Below the pieces are notes generated by a model. It made no database searches, had not been told where the DNA came from, and saw only the letters and a list, made by a program, of their open reading frames with translations. A stretch of 64,000 nucleotides of DNA from Hydractinia symbiolongicarpus (lineage: Eukaryota > Cnidaria > Hydrozoa > Anthoathecata > Hydractiniidae), in the NCBI RefSeq assembly GCF_029227915.1, contig NC_079879.1, positions 9,176,001 to 9,240,000 of the forward strand, given 5' to 3'. The translations under genes and the position numbers were made by a program. Shown here one piece after another: positions 34,446 to 47,792 of this stretch; within the stretch, counting starts at the first letter, position 1; each line of letters starts with the position of its first letter.

Positions 34446-36118
34446 GTCGTGCACAACTTTTTTACAACAATTTTATACGATTCCTAATTTTTAGATATCT
34501 CGTGGCTGGTCGGTAATACGGTGGGGAACTTTCATAGATCCGTGTTACTCAGAGCTTCCCACCTTCCTCGTTTGTCTATCTGTCTTTGTAAAATGGCGTG
34601 ATATGCTGGACTGTGTCTTTTGCATGAAATGAACAGTGCTCAGTAGTTAGACCTTAAGCAGCAAGCTTTTTTTCGAGCGTTTTGATTTGATTTCGTAATG
34701 TGTTTTTTCAGTTCTTTCCTTTTGCTATATCTAGTTATTGAGATTTCAACGATTTCGTAATGTGTTATTTGTGTTACAGTATCCTTTTCTATATCTAGTT
34801 ATCAAGCGATTTATGGACGTGTGGTCAACAGCTCATAATTAGCTGCTCACCACTGACAATCCGTTCCAAATCAGTGATTACTAAAAATAACAAGAAACGC
34901 TTACGGATTCGATGACTCTTGTGGGAGACAGAGCTATTACATACATAAAAAAATTACACATAAAGAATAAAAAAAAAGAAAGAAAATTACGCATTAGCAG
35001 AATTACTAAAAATAATATAAGAAAATAATTCCTCTAAACCAAAAACAGAGACGAAACGAGTTTCGTTCCGGATGGGGAGTATGTTTAGACGAAACTAATT
35101 CGGTAGCCGAAACAGAATGACGTCGTTGCGATACTAAAGTGAAAAGATTCTGCTTCGATTGCAAAATACCTTCTTAAATCGCTCCTTCTTCTTAGCTTGC
35201 ATTCATCATATTGCGGAATGTTTACCCTCTGTTAGCAATTTCGCACATAGTTTTCGCACACATTTAGGTGACGTGTTTTTCACAGATGGCGAACATTAGG
35301 AATAAATTACAGATTAAAAACAAAATTTAATGAACTTGTTTAATTTTTTTTCTAATAGAGATCAAGGCGGGTATTGTACTTGATTATCATGTAGTTTTTC
35401 CCAATAGGGAGAGCATATTAAATAAAATTAAGCAACACAATGCTCTTTCGTTGCTTTTTTCAGCAAGGAGGCGATATCTCTTAGCCTGTTGCTCATCACA
35501 ATAATAGTAACCATCACTTCAATTCAAATTTTTTTCAAATTAGAGCCTTGCGTTTGTTACGAGTTTTTTGTTTATCAAAAACAATCTCAAGTACTTTGTG
35601 CTTACATCTAAACTCACCATCCAGTATATTATACCTCATTGACTGAAAATTTAAGTGGATTCCAGTGTTATCTGTCATCGTGTTTTATGTATAAGTTATT
35701 TAAAAACTAATTGGATAATTAAACTATGAAAACAATTAATCTAGTTGAAAGTTGTCAAAACTTAACCAAATGAAAGTAACAGCAAACTGTTTTAATGTTA
35801 CAGAAACTCATTTTTACAGCTACGTAGTCGTTTACACAACGAGAGCGCAAACATAGCAGTTTTAAAATTTACGAAGATCACGAAAGAGCAAAAAATCGAA
35901 AAAATAATGAGATATTAGTTTAAACAAAAATATAAAAGAAGCACTATTTTTTTTATTGTAGCAACAAATTTCACTTTCTTGAAAATGGTTTAAAAACACA
36001 AACATTGAAGAAAAAAAAACTTTACGTTTTGAACTTTTTTACTGTGACGAAAAATTTCACCTTGCGTGTGTGAAAAATAGATACAAAACAGTTCTTGTTC
36101 CAACAGTGGTAAACAAAC
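34446..36118. other. Non-coding, AT-rich
   Basis: No exon or RNA gene recognised. Short direct repeats such as TTTCGTAATGTGTT (34690 and 34750 areas) and CTATATCTAGTTATT/CTATATCTAGTTATC are visible. Confidence 0.5.
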
Positions 36119-36750
36119 CACCCAGTGGACACAATGACGTCTTAAAGTCGTCTTCTATACGTCTTTTCGAGACGTAAAAAGTCGTCTTTTGTTGGTTTTT
36201 AACAAGGTACAATTGGAAATTCATTTAGACGTTTTTGTAAGACGTCTAAAATACATCTCAGCAATACGCAAAAAAACAGACGTTCTTTTTTGCTACTAAC
36301 AAAAGGATAAAAGTTTCTAACGTAGTTTTTTAAGTTTTTATTGCATGAAATAAAATGAAATAAATGTGAAAACAGTTAAAATACAATAAATATAAAAAAA
36401 ATTGTTAAAAAACTTCTATAATAATATACACACTTTGGTAAGAATGTTAGAAAAAATAAACCAGTAAGAAAAAAGTGAGCAAACGACGTAACTTAGACTG
36501 AAACAAAAAACTGCACAGATAGAAAATCAACGGAAATTCGTCAGCCACTATAGTTACATTTTTTGTTTCAATAAGTCAGCTAATATAGATCGACGTTTAA
36601 AGTTGATTTTAAGTGTCATGTACATACCTACCAAAGGTATGCTTAAGTATATATTAGAGGTTAATATAATATTCCAAATATTAAAAAGTGCTTAGCAAGA
36701 AATGGTTTTTGATCAACTTTGACAATTTCCTACAAAAACAAATGTCCAGT
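36119..36750. mobile_element. Possible DNA-transposon relic with GACGTCT-type internal repeats
   Basis: Begins CCCAGTGGACACAATGACGT and carries repeated GACGTCT/AGACGTC words with ACGTCTTTT variants (36150-36250). Near 36742 there is TGTCCAGTGG, a partial inverted counterpart. Elements with CCCAGTGG termini and GACGTCTTTTAGACGTC internal repeats are frequent in cnidarians (from memory). The right end is poorly defined. Confidence 0.4.
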
Positions 36751-36807
36751 GGAAACAATCCACTAACTATAGCTTTTTGTGATTTTCTGGGGTAGCTACT
36801 TTAAATA

Positions 36808-36927
<120 letters not shown>

Positions 36928-38000
36928 TCAATCTGGCACCAATAGGTTTTTTAAATATATTTTATGCAAAAATTGTCTATGACATAAAGAAAAAAAGGCT
37001 CAAGAAGTCAAAAATGTTAAGGAATTGTTATTACAAGGCTCAAAACTCATTATCTTTCTAACCTGTTCTAATGATAAGTTAGTGCTAAAAATTAGCTATG
37101 ATAAAAACAACTTTGGAAAAAAATATACACGTTTATTATAAGTTTCATAAGTTATTATAAGTTAGGGATTATAAAATATATATAGAAATGCATAAATTAG
37201 GGGTTAATAAAATAAATATATTAAAAAAAATAAATGTTCACTACTGAGATTCATTCGTAACTCGAAGACCACCGTCTTTCCTATCAGGAGCTTGTTTCAG
37301 CATAACCGCCACGACCGCCGATACGCCTTTCTCCGCCCTATTTTTAAAATTTTTCAGCACACCCGCTAAACAAAATTTTTGATATATAAGTTGTAGCATA
37401 AACAAACATATAATAACCACAAGGAAATTAAATGAATCTAATTCTTAGATTGAGCGGATTTACATTGTAAATGAATCAAAATGGACAGTAAAAGCATGAA
37501 TGATAAAAGTTCACTCGCTCTATATTCTTTCACCTAAAAATAATGGTTGAATGTCGCGTGATGATAAGAAAATGAAAATGTGGATATAAAGAAATAAAAA
37601 TAAAAATTGGACATAGAAATAAGAAGCAGCATGAGATCATGTAGGATGTTTTTTGCACATGTGCAGTGACCACAATTACAAAAACTCGAATATATACTCG
37701 CGTTTCTCAAGTTTATAAATCGTTGGTTCAGAACAAAACAAACAGAATGGGATATAGGGACCAAAACGCTCCACACACAACAATATTAAAAAATGGGGAA
37801 AAGCTGTTGTGTTTTTAGTGATCAATGCAAAACCGAAAAAATCAAATAAAAAGAATGGCGACTAAAACAATCAAAATCCGGGATTCTTTAAAAACAATCT
37901 ACAAAGAAGGTAGGAATGTATTACTGAAGAACATTACAAGCATAAGATAAGAATAAAAAATAACATTACTTGGCTATACTACTTACTTACCAAACTCTTT

Positions 38001-41000
38001 TTAAGTCAATGGCTTTTTAGCATGACAGGCATAAATCAGTAAGTTCATATCAGTCCACGACCATGACAAAGTAAGTGGATTCATAAACATACCTCGATAA
38101 ACCAAACTGTTCATGTTATCTGAAAAACAAAATTGAAAAATATTTTACAAATAGGTTTAAATATAAAAAATTATATGATTTGTATGTGATAATTAAACAC
38201 AGAAAATCACTCTTACAGACGTGACATTATAGAGATACTAGTCGATAGGGCCTGTGGAGTAATCCACTTAGGCAGAACGACAATGGAAAAATAGGTTGTT
38301 TTAGATTATTTGCAGATGTCAGCAGTGCAAATACACAATAAATAAATTGAGAAACTTGTTTTTATGTTTCCTCCATTGTGTAGAGCTTACACAGCTGATC
38401 AAGAAAATGTATATAATCGTGTGGTTTTGATGAGCGATTAATGAAATGTAAGGGTTTTAAAAGTTTGCCGACGTCAGCAATGGCCCGTCAAAACCTAAAA
38501 TTTTATTTTAGAAATTTGTATACATGTTGCCTTCATCGCATAGATCTTGAAACGCTGATCAAGAAAATGTATAGGATCATGTACTTTTGATAAATGGTTG
38601 CAGAGATATTAGGGTTTGAAGGTTTTTTCATGACGTCATCAACCCACCCATTCCGAAACGGATTCGTCGACCCAGGTTTGGAAATTTTACCCAAATTGGT
38701 CCCAGGTAGCTTCTAGTTACCCACGCTGTAAAAAATCATTGACGTCACCACCTCATTTCCAAGTTATTTGGCCTCAAAGCTTTAAGTGCACTGTAATGAC
38801 TTCATTAATTTAATATAAGATATTGACGTTAAAATAGTAATATTGACGTCGTGCCGTAACATCAGATAATTTACCATTTTTTGGTCCCAGGTAGTCCCTA
38901 GTTACCCACGCAGGAGATGACGTCAGTTATTTCCACCCATTTCCAAGCCTTAAATTTAAAAGTGCAATGCAATGGCTTCACTAATCTTAATATACTTTCT
39001 TTGACGTCAATACTGCTCTAACGTCAAAGTTTGATAATCTACAGAACAAATTTATAGACGATGTTTTATAGACTTTATCAAAGAAATTTTATCGACTTTG
39101 CAAAAGTCACAGACAGAAGCTCCGTATTATTATAAGAGACTAGTCGATAAAACCCGTGGAAAATCCACTAAAGCAGGATAAAAATTTTGATGTTAATGAG
39201 ATATAAGGATTTAAAGATTTTGCTGACGTCAGCAATGGCCCCGTCAAAACCGATAAATTTTTTTTAGAAATTTGTATACCTGTTGCCTCTATCGTATAGA
39301 TCTTGAAACGCTGATCAAGAAAATGTATAGGATTATGTACTTTTGACAAACGGTTGCAGAGATATTAGGGTTTAAAGGTTTTTTGATGACGTCATCAACC
39401 CAACCATTCCGAAACGGATTTGGGGACCCAGGTTTGGGAAACTTACTCAAATTGGTCCTAGGTGGTCCCTAGTGACCCACGCAGGAGATGACGTCAGTTA
39501 TTTCCACCCGTTTCCATGTTATTAAGCCTTAAACTTAAAAGTGCAATGCAATGGCTTCACTAATCTTAATATACTTTCCTTTGACGTCAATATTGCTTTA
39601 ACGTCAAAGTTTGCTAATTTACAAAACAAATTTATAGGCGATGTTTTATAGACTTTATCAAAGAAATTTTATCCAATTTGCAAAAGTCACAGACAGAAGC
39701 TCCGTATTATTAAAAGAGACTAGTCGATAAAGCCCGTGGAAAAATCCACTTAGGCAGGAGGACAATGTAAAAATTGATTATTTTAGACTTTTTGCTGTCG
39801 TCAGCAGTGCAGATACAAAAAAGAATTAGCGAAGTTTAGTTTATTGGTTGCCTGTAATGTGTAGAGGCTAAAACCCTCATGAGAAAAATGTATAGGATCA
39901 TGGGTTTTCGACGAACGTATAAGGAAATATAAGGGTTTGAAAATTTGGCTGATGTCAGCAAAGACCCGCAATCACACATCAAATTTTTTTCCAGAATTTT
40001 ATATATCTAATGTCTTCATTGTATAGATCTTGAAAAGCTGATCAAGAAAATGTATAGGATTATGTACTTTTGACAAACAGTTTCAGAGATATTAAGGTTT
40101 GAAGATTTTTTGATGACGTCATCAACCCGTCCATTCCGAAACGGATTCGGGGACCCAGATTTGGAAAAATAACCCAAATTGGTCCTAGGTGGTTCCTAGT
40201 TACCCACGCGGTGAAAAATCATTGACGTCACCACTTCGTTTCCTAGTTATTTGGCCTCAAAGTTTTAGGTGCACTGTGATGGCTTCATTAATTTAATATA
40301 GGATATTGACGTTAAAGTAGTGTTATTTTCGTCGCGCCGTAACGTCAGAAAATTTGCCATATTAGAGTTGCATTTTTCGGCAACATCAAAGGAAAATGAA
40401 GACATCCACTTTGCCTGTCACAGACACACAGACACACTTAGCGTATTATTATAAGAGAAGAAGCATTGTTTAAATTAATGCCCTTGCATGGTTTCTTTCC
40501 ATTGTGGTGTTTTTATTACTCATTGTTAACCGTCTGGGTTTTGCAAGCAGGCAAAAGAGCATTTAGGGAATATGATTGGATTGGCGCTCTTAAATACGGG
40601 CCGGTAATAAGCGGTATTGCCCGTAGTCAGAAAAAATGGTAGCTTAAAATGTAAACAACCATAAAAAAAACAAGTTACAAGAAGCATTAGAAATTATTAT
40701 CTAACTTCACTAACTTTTTGACCCAAGGAGAACCGCCTGAACATCTGTGCGATATTGCCTGAAACAGGATGACCACTCTTTCTAGACTTTAAGAGAATAG
40801 ACCAGCTACAATTTTAAACAATGTGACTCCGGTTACAAGAAATAATATAGGATTTGTAATATAGACAACATTGGTAAACAAAACTTACTTCTTCTGAGCA
40901 TGTCTGTGAGTTCATCCGTGGTGATAAATTTGGTTTCATCCCAACTATTGTGCGAAACAATGCGTAGCAAATTCTCAGCAGCATATTTGACAAATATAGT

Positions 41001-42175
41001 TGAAAGCAGGGTACGGTTAATTGTTGTGACAAACAAATGGCCACCAGGCTAAAATAAGACGAATAAAATTTGAATATGTTGCTCATTTATAGTGTCTATA
41101 AATAGATTGCTATCAAAGTTGACACACTAAAGTTTATAGTATCTGTTCTTTACGTGCTTAGCCAATAAATTAAATTTTACAACACCCCTCACATTCAAAA
41201 CAGAATGTCTGAAAGTAAAAAATAATCTTGTGATTAATTTCTTATGTAAACAAGGCAACGAAATGCTAGCTACGCATTGTTATGAAACTTCTTTCACTAC
41301 ATTTAACCCAAATTTAAAATGGTCTAATTAATACATACCTTGATCAGTTTGCAACAGTTGTGTAAAAACACATCAGGACTGTCCACATATTGCAAAACTT
41401 CTGATGCAAGCACAATATCAAAACAGTTACTTTGCTTCTCAGCAAGCTCTTCAATGGTCGAACATTCATAACTTAGCGTTGCTAAATCAGGGTCTTTCAA
41501 AGCATGATGTTTAGCTTCATCAATACTGTCTTGTAATGGATCTATTCCCAAAACATTTGCACCCAACCGAGCAATAGGCTGAAAATAAGAAAATTTAACA
41601 TCATTAAGCATCAGTAGATATTTAACATGCATCTTAACGAAGTTGGAAACAAAGCGTTCTGCTTTTAAAAGGGAAAAAATAGGTTAATCGCAATTAATTT
41701 TTCGGTTACAATCAAGCTTTCTATTTAGATTTTATTGAAAATAATTGCACTATAAAATTACTTAATTCTCTGATTGTATGTAAAAAATATTTCTTCTTTG
41801 TCGCTCCAAAAAATATTGGACAAGGTAACTAGACTCTCAATAGTCAATCATAATGGAGATATTTTTTGTGAAAATGATAAATTTTTTAATAATCAATTAC
41901 CTTAGATAATTGTTAATAATATCAAATACCTCTGCTAAAATGCCTCCACCACAACCAACATCTAAAACCCGATAACCCGACAAAGGTTGGCTCTGTTTTA
42001 CTTTAGCGTTGGATAGAAGCAACTTTTTAATCAATGGAACTCGTAGCTTATTTAAAGATCGCAAACCAGCATACTGTCCACCAGGCCTCCACCACTCAGT
42101 TACATGCTTTTGAAACTCATGCATTTCTTTTGAAGATACAGATAATCCATCTTCGCATTGAAAAGAAAGAAACAT
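38001..42175 (-). CDS. COQ3: COQ3, mitochondrial ubiquinone biosynthesis O-methyltransferase (5' end unresolved)
   Basis: Minus-strand exons: about 42150 (or 42175)-41930, 41578-41339, 41048-40889 and 38119-38001, with GT-AG sites and phases 0, 0 and 1 in agreement. The first visible exon has WWRPGGQYAGLRSLNKLR and the SAM-binding motif RVLDVGCGGGILAE. The second gives LGANVLGIDPLQDSIDEA and FDIVLASEVLQYVDSP. The third has PGGHLFVTTINRTLLST. The fourth carries RGMFMNPLTLSWSWTDMN and ends at the stop at 38003-38001. This is the order of UbiG/COQ3, a class I SAM methyltransferase that performs both O-methylations of coenzyme Q synthesis in the mitochondrial matrix. The mitochondrial targeting peptide and first exon are not found; the ATG at 42175 may lie in intron. 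The last intron holds a 2.2-kb tandem repeat block. Confidence 0.9.
38236..40456. repeat. Three tandem copies of a dispersed element in the last COQ3 intron
   Basis: Units start with ACTAGTCGATAAAGCCCGTG-like sequence at about 38236, 39139 and 39717, each followed by a small TGGA...TCCA hairpin, and end with CGTATTATTATAAGAGA. The units are about 900, 580 and 740 bp and share blocks such as GATCAAGAAAATGTATAGGA, TGATGACGTCATCAACCC and GGTCCTAGGTGGT. The junctions join end to start directly. No transposase inside. The plan (fixed ends, tandem head-to-tail copies) recalls Helitron-like non-autonomous elements, but the family is not established. Confidence 0.75.
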
Positions 42176-42784
42176 TTGGATAATTTAATTCTCTATTATT
42201 ATCCAGCATAATTTATATCGCTTTCAAACAACATGAAAAAAATCATAAATAAAACGGATTTATTATAACAATCTAAAAAATTGTACCTGTTTTTAGTTTG
42301 AGCAAATGGGAATAAAAACTTTTTTAAATTCAAAGGCAGTTTTTGGCATAGAATGAGTATTTATTCAAGAATTTGTAGTACCTTATATGAATATAGTATA
42401 AAGTGGTTCCTAGGTCCTCTGAAATTGTTAATCCTCCATCAACCAACCTTCCCTTTGAAATTTGAAGGTAGTCATATAACTGTCCCTTTCCTTAGTAGTA
42501 AAATAAAACTGGTCTCATATTAGGTTTTGGCTTTAATTTAATTTAGCAAGTATGTAAAACTAACAAATGTGTACAATATTAAATAAAAACTCACAGTTGA
42601 TAACAAGTTGGTGTTAATTTGTTCACTATAGTGTTTATAATTTCATTCTTTTCATTATAGTCGTGAGTTCTAATATAGAGATTGAGTCCACACAGCTCGT
42701 TCTTTCTTACCTAAAGAAGAATGCTTTCTAGCTACTTCTATTATTCTTATGGCAAAAAGGTATAGCATAAGATGAAATCTTAAA

Positions 42785-43012
42785 TTATTATAATTATTAT
42801 AATTATTATAATTATTATAATTATTATAATTATTATAATTGTTATAATTATTATAATTATTATAATTATTATAATTATTATAATTATTATAATTATTATA
42901 ATTATTATAATTATTATAATTATTATAATTATTATAATTATTATAATTATTATAATTATTATAATTATTATAATTATTATAATTAGTATAATTAGTATAA
43001 TTATTATAATTT
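42785..43012. repeat. 9-bp minisatellite (ATTATTATA)n, about 25 copies
   Basis: Near-perfect array with a few single-base variants near 42841 and 42985-43003. The Asn-Asn-Tyr ORF across it is an artefact. Confidence 0.95.
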
Positions 43013-43379
43013 CGTTGCCACAACATATTCATGGGGTCCTTTTTGTCTTTCGGAAGATGACGTCAAACTGGGTTAAATCCAAAAAATAAGATTACCACAT
43101 AATGGTGGCATTATATTTGCTTTATTATTGTAAGTTTTACATAATGAATATTAAATTACTTGTTCTCAACATACTAACAAAATATATGATGTTGGCCTAA
43201 AATGTGTGTTAAGTTAAATTTAACAATAAATAAGTTAGACTCGCCTAACTTACTTTTACGAAAGTCTTTTTAGACACGACTCCTGCGTATCGCATTGACA
43301 TGAGTCTAGAAAAGCTCCCCATAAATTTCAAGCTATAGTGCTGGACAACAAAATATATATGCCCAATATTGTATTTTAG

Positions 43380-43492
43380 CTAGTTTTAGGTAGTTTCTCC
43401 TAATTTCAGATTGTTCAAGGTGGTTTCAGGTTGTTCAAGGTGGTTTCAGGTGGTTCAGGTGATTTCAGATTCTTTCAGGTGATTTAAGTAGT
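43380..43492. repeat. Degenerate short tandem repeat, GGTGGTTTCAGGTTGTTCAA-like
   Basis: A roughly 20-bp motif repeats with decay in TTTCAGGT and TTCAAGGTGG words. Confidence 0.6.
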
Positions 43493-43791
43493 AGTTACTG
43501 CTTTTATTAAGTATTAAGTATGGAAAAAATGGAACCAAATTCCTTCTTTCTATATGATTTCCATATGTGAGAGTTTGTATATGGCCATATTATAGCCTCA
43601 AACATGTACGTGGGATGCGGTGACTACATGGATATTTTGTAAAGTAAAAAAGTTACTATTCGAAGGAAACAAATCTTTTGTGACAGAGTCACTCGGTATA
43701 AAACTCTACTAGCTATTTTAATAGAAATCGTGAAGTAAACACTTCAATATTTTTAGCTATTTCAAAAGGGTATGCATATCATGTTTTATAC

Positions 43792-43979
43792 CTGTAAGAA
43801 GCGTTCTTATATACTTGTCAAAATACCCTTCTTCATTATATCTATACATTCTTTTAATGTTGCAAAAGATTGATTGTGTAGGAAGACATTCTTGTTTTTT
43901 TTGTGTTTTCCTTAAATGTTCATTATGAAAAGAATCTATGAGGAATCTACAAACCGATATTATTGTCATGTACTTTCCT
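43792..43979 (-). CDS. Candidate orphan exon, unknown protein
   Basis: Minus strand. An open 188-nt segment lies between an acceptor (TGTGTTACAG) and a donor-like GTATAA. It contains ISVCRFLIDSFHNEHLRKTQ, CLPTQSIFCNIKRMYRYNEE and YFDKYIRTLL. Composition looks coding. No family recognised. It lies upstream of the visible COQ3 exons, but nothing links it to COQ3. Confidence 0.3.
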
Positions 43980-44360
43980 CTGTAACACATTTCTAATTTT
44001 TTAATTAATTTTAAAATTTCAAAATATGTTCACAATTGCCATAACTTTTTTAAAAAACGTTGTACGCTAGCGATAGCATCGGCTCGTTCGCATGATTTTT
44101 AGTACTAAGAGATAAACAAAGTTTTAAATACAGATAGCCTAAAAGCAAACAAAAATGTAAGTTTTTGGTAAGTTCTTTTATATGTAATGTTTTAAACATA
44201 TTGCTTTTTACTTAACTTTGAAAGAATGTCAAATGCTCACCAATGTTGTTAGCGTTTTTAAATGAATTCTGCAGTAGACCATGAGAATTACAAGTTTTGC
44301 AGTTACTTTTGTACCTAACTAAAATTTATTGTCCTAAATAAATAGAATAATCCCATCCCA

Positions 44361-44567
44361 TCAGTATAACGTTTGTATTATTGCATCATTTATATTATCA
44401 ATAAGATCACCTTTATATTCCTTGCACTCTGCAACATTTTCTGGTTTGACAGTAAGCATCTCTTTTGTCAATTTACTAAAAAAACAACTGAACTGCAAAG
44501 TGTTTGCCCAAGTTGTTTTATCTCCTATCATCGGAATTGTCCTTATACTCATTTTAGCTGAAAACAT
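44361..44567 (-). CDS. Candidate small ORF or terminal exon, unknown
   Basis: A 68-codon minus-strand frame beginning MFSAKMSIRTIPMIGDKTTW and ending at a TAA. An acceptor-like TATGTTTTCAG lies at its start, so it may be a last exon. Contains two Cys and a Lys/Glu-rich tail. No family recognised; it could be chance. Confidence 0.2.
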   Translation of the reverse strand: MFSAKMSIRTIPMIGDKTTWANTLQFSCFFSKLTKEMLTVKPENVAECKEYKGDLIDNINDAIIQTLY

Positions 44568-45117
44568 ATTTATGATACCCTAAATACAATAACATTTAGC
44601 AGGTAAAACAGAGGCTTACGTCTGTGATGTTTTAAGATAAATAAAACATTGTAAAAAACAAAACGTACTGAAACACAGGCAATAAATAGAGAGCATAGAA
44701 CAATAATTCAAATACTTAATGCATTAAAATACGTAAAGCATCTTACTCCTTTATGAAAACAAAATAAGCAAAGTTTAGACCAGATGAACGTAACTGTTCA
44801 ATGTTTTAAACTGACACTATCAAATTTGCCAGCTGCTTTAGCAAAGCCCTAGAGCAGAAAGCTTAAGAGAAATGACGATGATAGATAAATGCACACATAT
44901 TTTTTTAAACACCGCCCACACCAAGATGGAAAACCCAATACACACCTATCATCCAAAACAACCAAAAATCCAAAACTCCCCAAAAAATTACAAAAAAATG
45001 TGAAAAATAAAAAAATAAAAAAATAAGAATTCTTTTTAAGTTTGAATTTTAAATTAATTTTAAATATTTTTAAAAACTAGTTTCATTTTTTCCTAAAATT
45101 TCTCTTTTTTTAAACTT

Positions 45118-45265
45118 AAAACACCCCTAAAATCCATTACACCAAAACTCAAAACATCTATATTTTTCTGAAAATATTTTTTCTAAAACTCAAAACACCA
45201 AACACTCTATACTCTCAAAAACATTTTTCTAAATCAAAAAACACCCCTAAAATCCATTACACCAT
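45118..45265. repeat. Direct repeat of AAAACACCCCTAAAATCCAT, about 120 bp apart
   Basis: The block AACACCCCTAAAATCCATTA is present at about 45119 and 45239 in a C/A-rich, low-complexity stretch. Confidence 0.7.
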
Positions 45266-45980
45266 AACTGAAACACCTCTTAGATCTCGTAGCCACGTCT
45301 ATGTATTTTTGAGGGGCTATGCAGATTTTCCTATGCGTTACCATCTACTTAATTTATTACTAGCCTTTAAGAAGTATTTCGGGACTAATTATCTTGTTTC
45401 TTTGAAAGTCAAATGAATGACGTTGATCCGCCCACAACATTCTAAAAATAATAAGGACTTTCGGTTGTCAATTAACATTGTAAATGAACCTAAAATTAAG
45501 AAAAGTCATTAAAGATGGTAAGTTTGGTTTCTAGTATCGACGTTATTTTTTTTTTTACATACATATGCAGTGCCGTAACCACAATTTTACTATTGGGAGG
45601 TCTATATAGAAAAATAACATACATAAATTTCGCTTTATATAATGGCTAGTGAAATTTTACATCTCATGGTTTAATATTAAAAATCACAACGAACGTTTCG
45701 ATACCTTTATATTTTAGAAAATCTGCATTGTTTAATTGGCATCAAAATTTAGATAAAAATTTCTATCAGAAACTAAAAGATAGAAAGAGATACGTATTTA
45801 CATTACACGTCCACAATAATCTAAAAAATGATAAGAACACTAGAAATTTTAAGGGTGCTGCCATTTTTAAAAAAGAATTACATCAGTGATTTATAGAATA
45901 ATGATCTATTGGAAGGATCCTAATATTCCTGGACGAATTTTTTTCTGTTTTTTTTATTTCTCTCTCTCTCTTTTGCACTC

Positions 45981-46248
<268 letters not shown>

Positions 46249-46749
46249 ATTCAATCTCTCTTCCTTCCTTTCTTTTTTTTCAAGGATATTGTTCAAAAAA
46301 CGTTGGAAGAGTTTGTCATCAATAATCCTTATCTCTATGGATCAGTCTTTATAAAACCTGATATTTACGTCGATGATGTTCTACCTATTACGTGGGATGT
46401 CATTGCAAAAGAACTTAAGATTTCTGCAGCAACTTATGAGAAGTTATGCAACTCTTTAATGGTGCATATAGTGCAGTCGTCGTGTTTTTCGATTATTTTG
46501 TTGGATGAGTAGACAAAAATGTTCCACGCGAATATTAATTAAAAAATACCACATGTATAAGTTGTTAAATATTGAAGCTGGTCGATTATCCGATGCACTT
46601 TTATCGATCCTTTTTTGTTGATGCAGTAGGAGCCAATGAAAAGTTAAAAAACTCCTAAAAGTTTTAGATAGGTCTTGATAATAGTCACTGTCGCATAATT
46701 GAAGGTACTGTGCTGAATGAAATTTAAAGCTAAATATTCATTATGCCGG

Positions 46750-47034
46750 TAAATTTAATGATGAAGTCTCTATCATCGTTGACGAAAAACTGATCGACCC
46801 TTCTTGTAGAGCGTATAAAGAAAACCAGTGTGACCCACTTTTAAATTAGGGATTAGTATTGACAATTACAAAAGGAATATCTTCTGCTTTACCTACTTTA
46901 TTAAATATATTCTTCGCATAATTTTCGAAATCGTATACAAGTTTATTAATAGCAAAAACACCACAAAAATTATTTTTAATGTCGGTATATTTGTTCACAA
47001 ACCTCTCGATTTCAATATTTATCATTCCAACCAT
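46750..47034 (-). pseudogene. Adenain-like (maturation) cysteine protease, broken
   Basis: Minus strand, ATG at 47034, opening MVGMINIEIERF. FCGVFAINKL and IPFVIVNTNP fit the N-terminal half of Polinton/adenovirus-type maturation proteases, where G-V-[FY]-A and I-V-N-T-D-P precede the catalytic His. A TAA stop follows NTNP; past it, in the same frame, comes SGSHWFSLYALQEGS, which holds the catalytic His in G-x-H-W. The later F-D-S region is not recognisable and the Cys half is missing. In a live element this protease processes capsid precursors. Confidence 0.65.
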
Positions 47035-47439
47035 GATTGCTTATGATTTAAAAAGTTAAATGGGCTTGTAGTTTGTATATAGATATACCAATTACGTAAA
47101 AATTTCGTAAGTTCATTGAATAAAAGTTTCCCTAATACGGTACACATTAGGCCCAATAATGTTTTAAAATTGTTTTCGTCGGTGACGCCGTCCACACAAT
47201 CTATGTTCTTGCTAGGGTAAGTGTCGGCCTAATAATGAAACCATTAACGAAAAGTGTTTTTGTCTTTGGACAACAAAGCAAAGTGCGCAATCATATTTTC
47301 TGCTGTGTGGTTTCAGCATACAAATGTATTTATTTATGTGCTTAAATATTAAACTAGATTGATTGTCAAATAAAGCACTTTAAACAGTTAGTAAGTTGTT
47401 CTTCAAATTGTTGAGCCGTAGCCATTTTAAGTTATTTAT

Positions 47440-47640
47440 TTAGTTAAATAGTGCTGGTGCTGCTGCACCTCCTAGGATTTTGGGAGCCGGTAGTAAAAAA
47501 GGGTAGAAACCTACTTTTTGACCTTTAGATCTACCACCTTTCATCTGTCTTGTTCGCATGTATCTAGGTTTTCTTGATTTTTTTATGCCTCGACCCCACT
47601 TGAGTTTAGCTTTACCCGTACCATAAATAATTGTACTCAT
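47440..47640 (-). CDS. Basic, hydrophobic-tailed core-like protein (adenovirus pX-like)
   Basis: A complete 66-codon minus-strand ORF with ATG, MSTIIYGTGKAKLKWGRG, a run rich in Lys/Arg (KKSRKPRYMRTRQMKGGRSK), then a hydrophobic tail (FYPFLLPAPKILGGAAAPAL). A short basic protein ending in a hydrophobic segment is the pattern of adenovirus pX/mu-like core proteins also seen in adintoviruses and Polintons. It is the only undamaged ORF of this relic. The functional call is inference from composition and from the neighbouring protease. Confidence 0.5.
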   Translation of the reverse strand: MSTIIYGTGKAKLKWGRGIKKSRKPRYMRTRQMKGGRSKGQKVGFYPFLLPAPKILGGAAAPALFN

Positions 47641-47792
47641 ATTAACTTTTTTGTTGTATTTATAAAAACTTTAGCTTTCTTATAAAGTTGAAATATTAAA
47701 TAAGTAGTTCTCTGTAACTTTCTGTTTCTTTAACCAACACCTGTGGACGTCGAGCGTTAGTTCTGCGGCCAAAAAACTTGTTTTTAGCCCGG

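Noticed and set aside
42670-43032. Asn-Asn-Tyr repeat ORF that could pass for a low-complexity protein
   Set aside because: It is a 9-bp minisatellite; the frame exists only because the period is a multiple of three.
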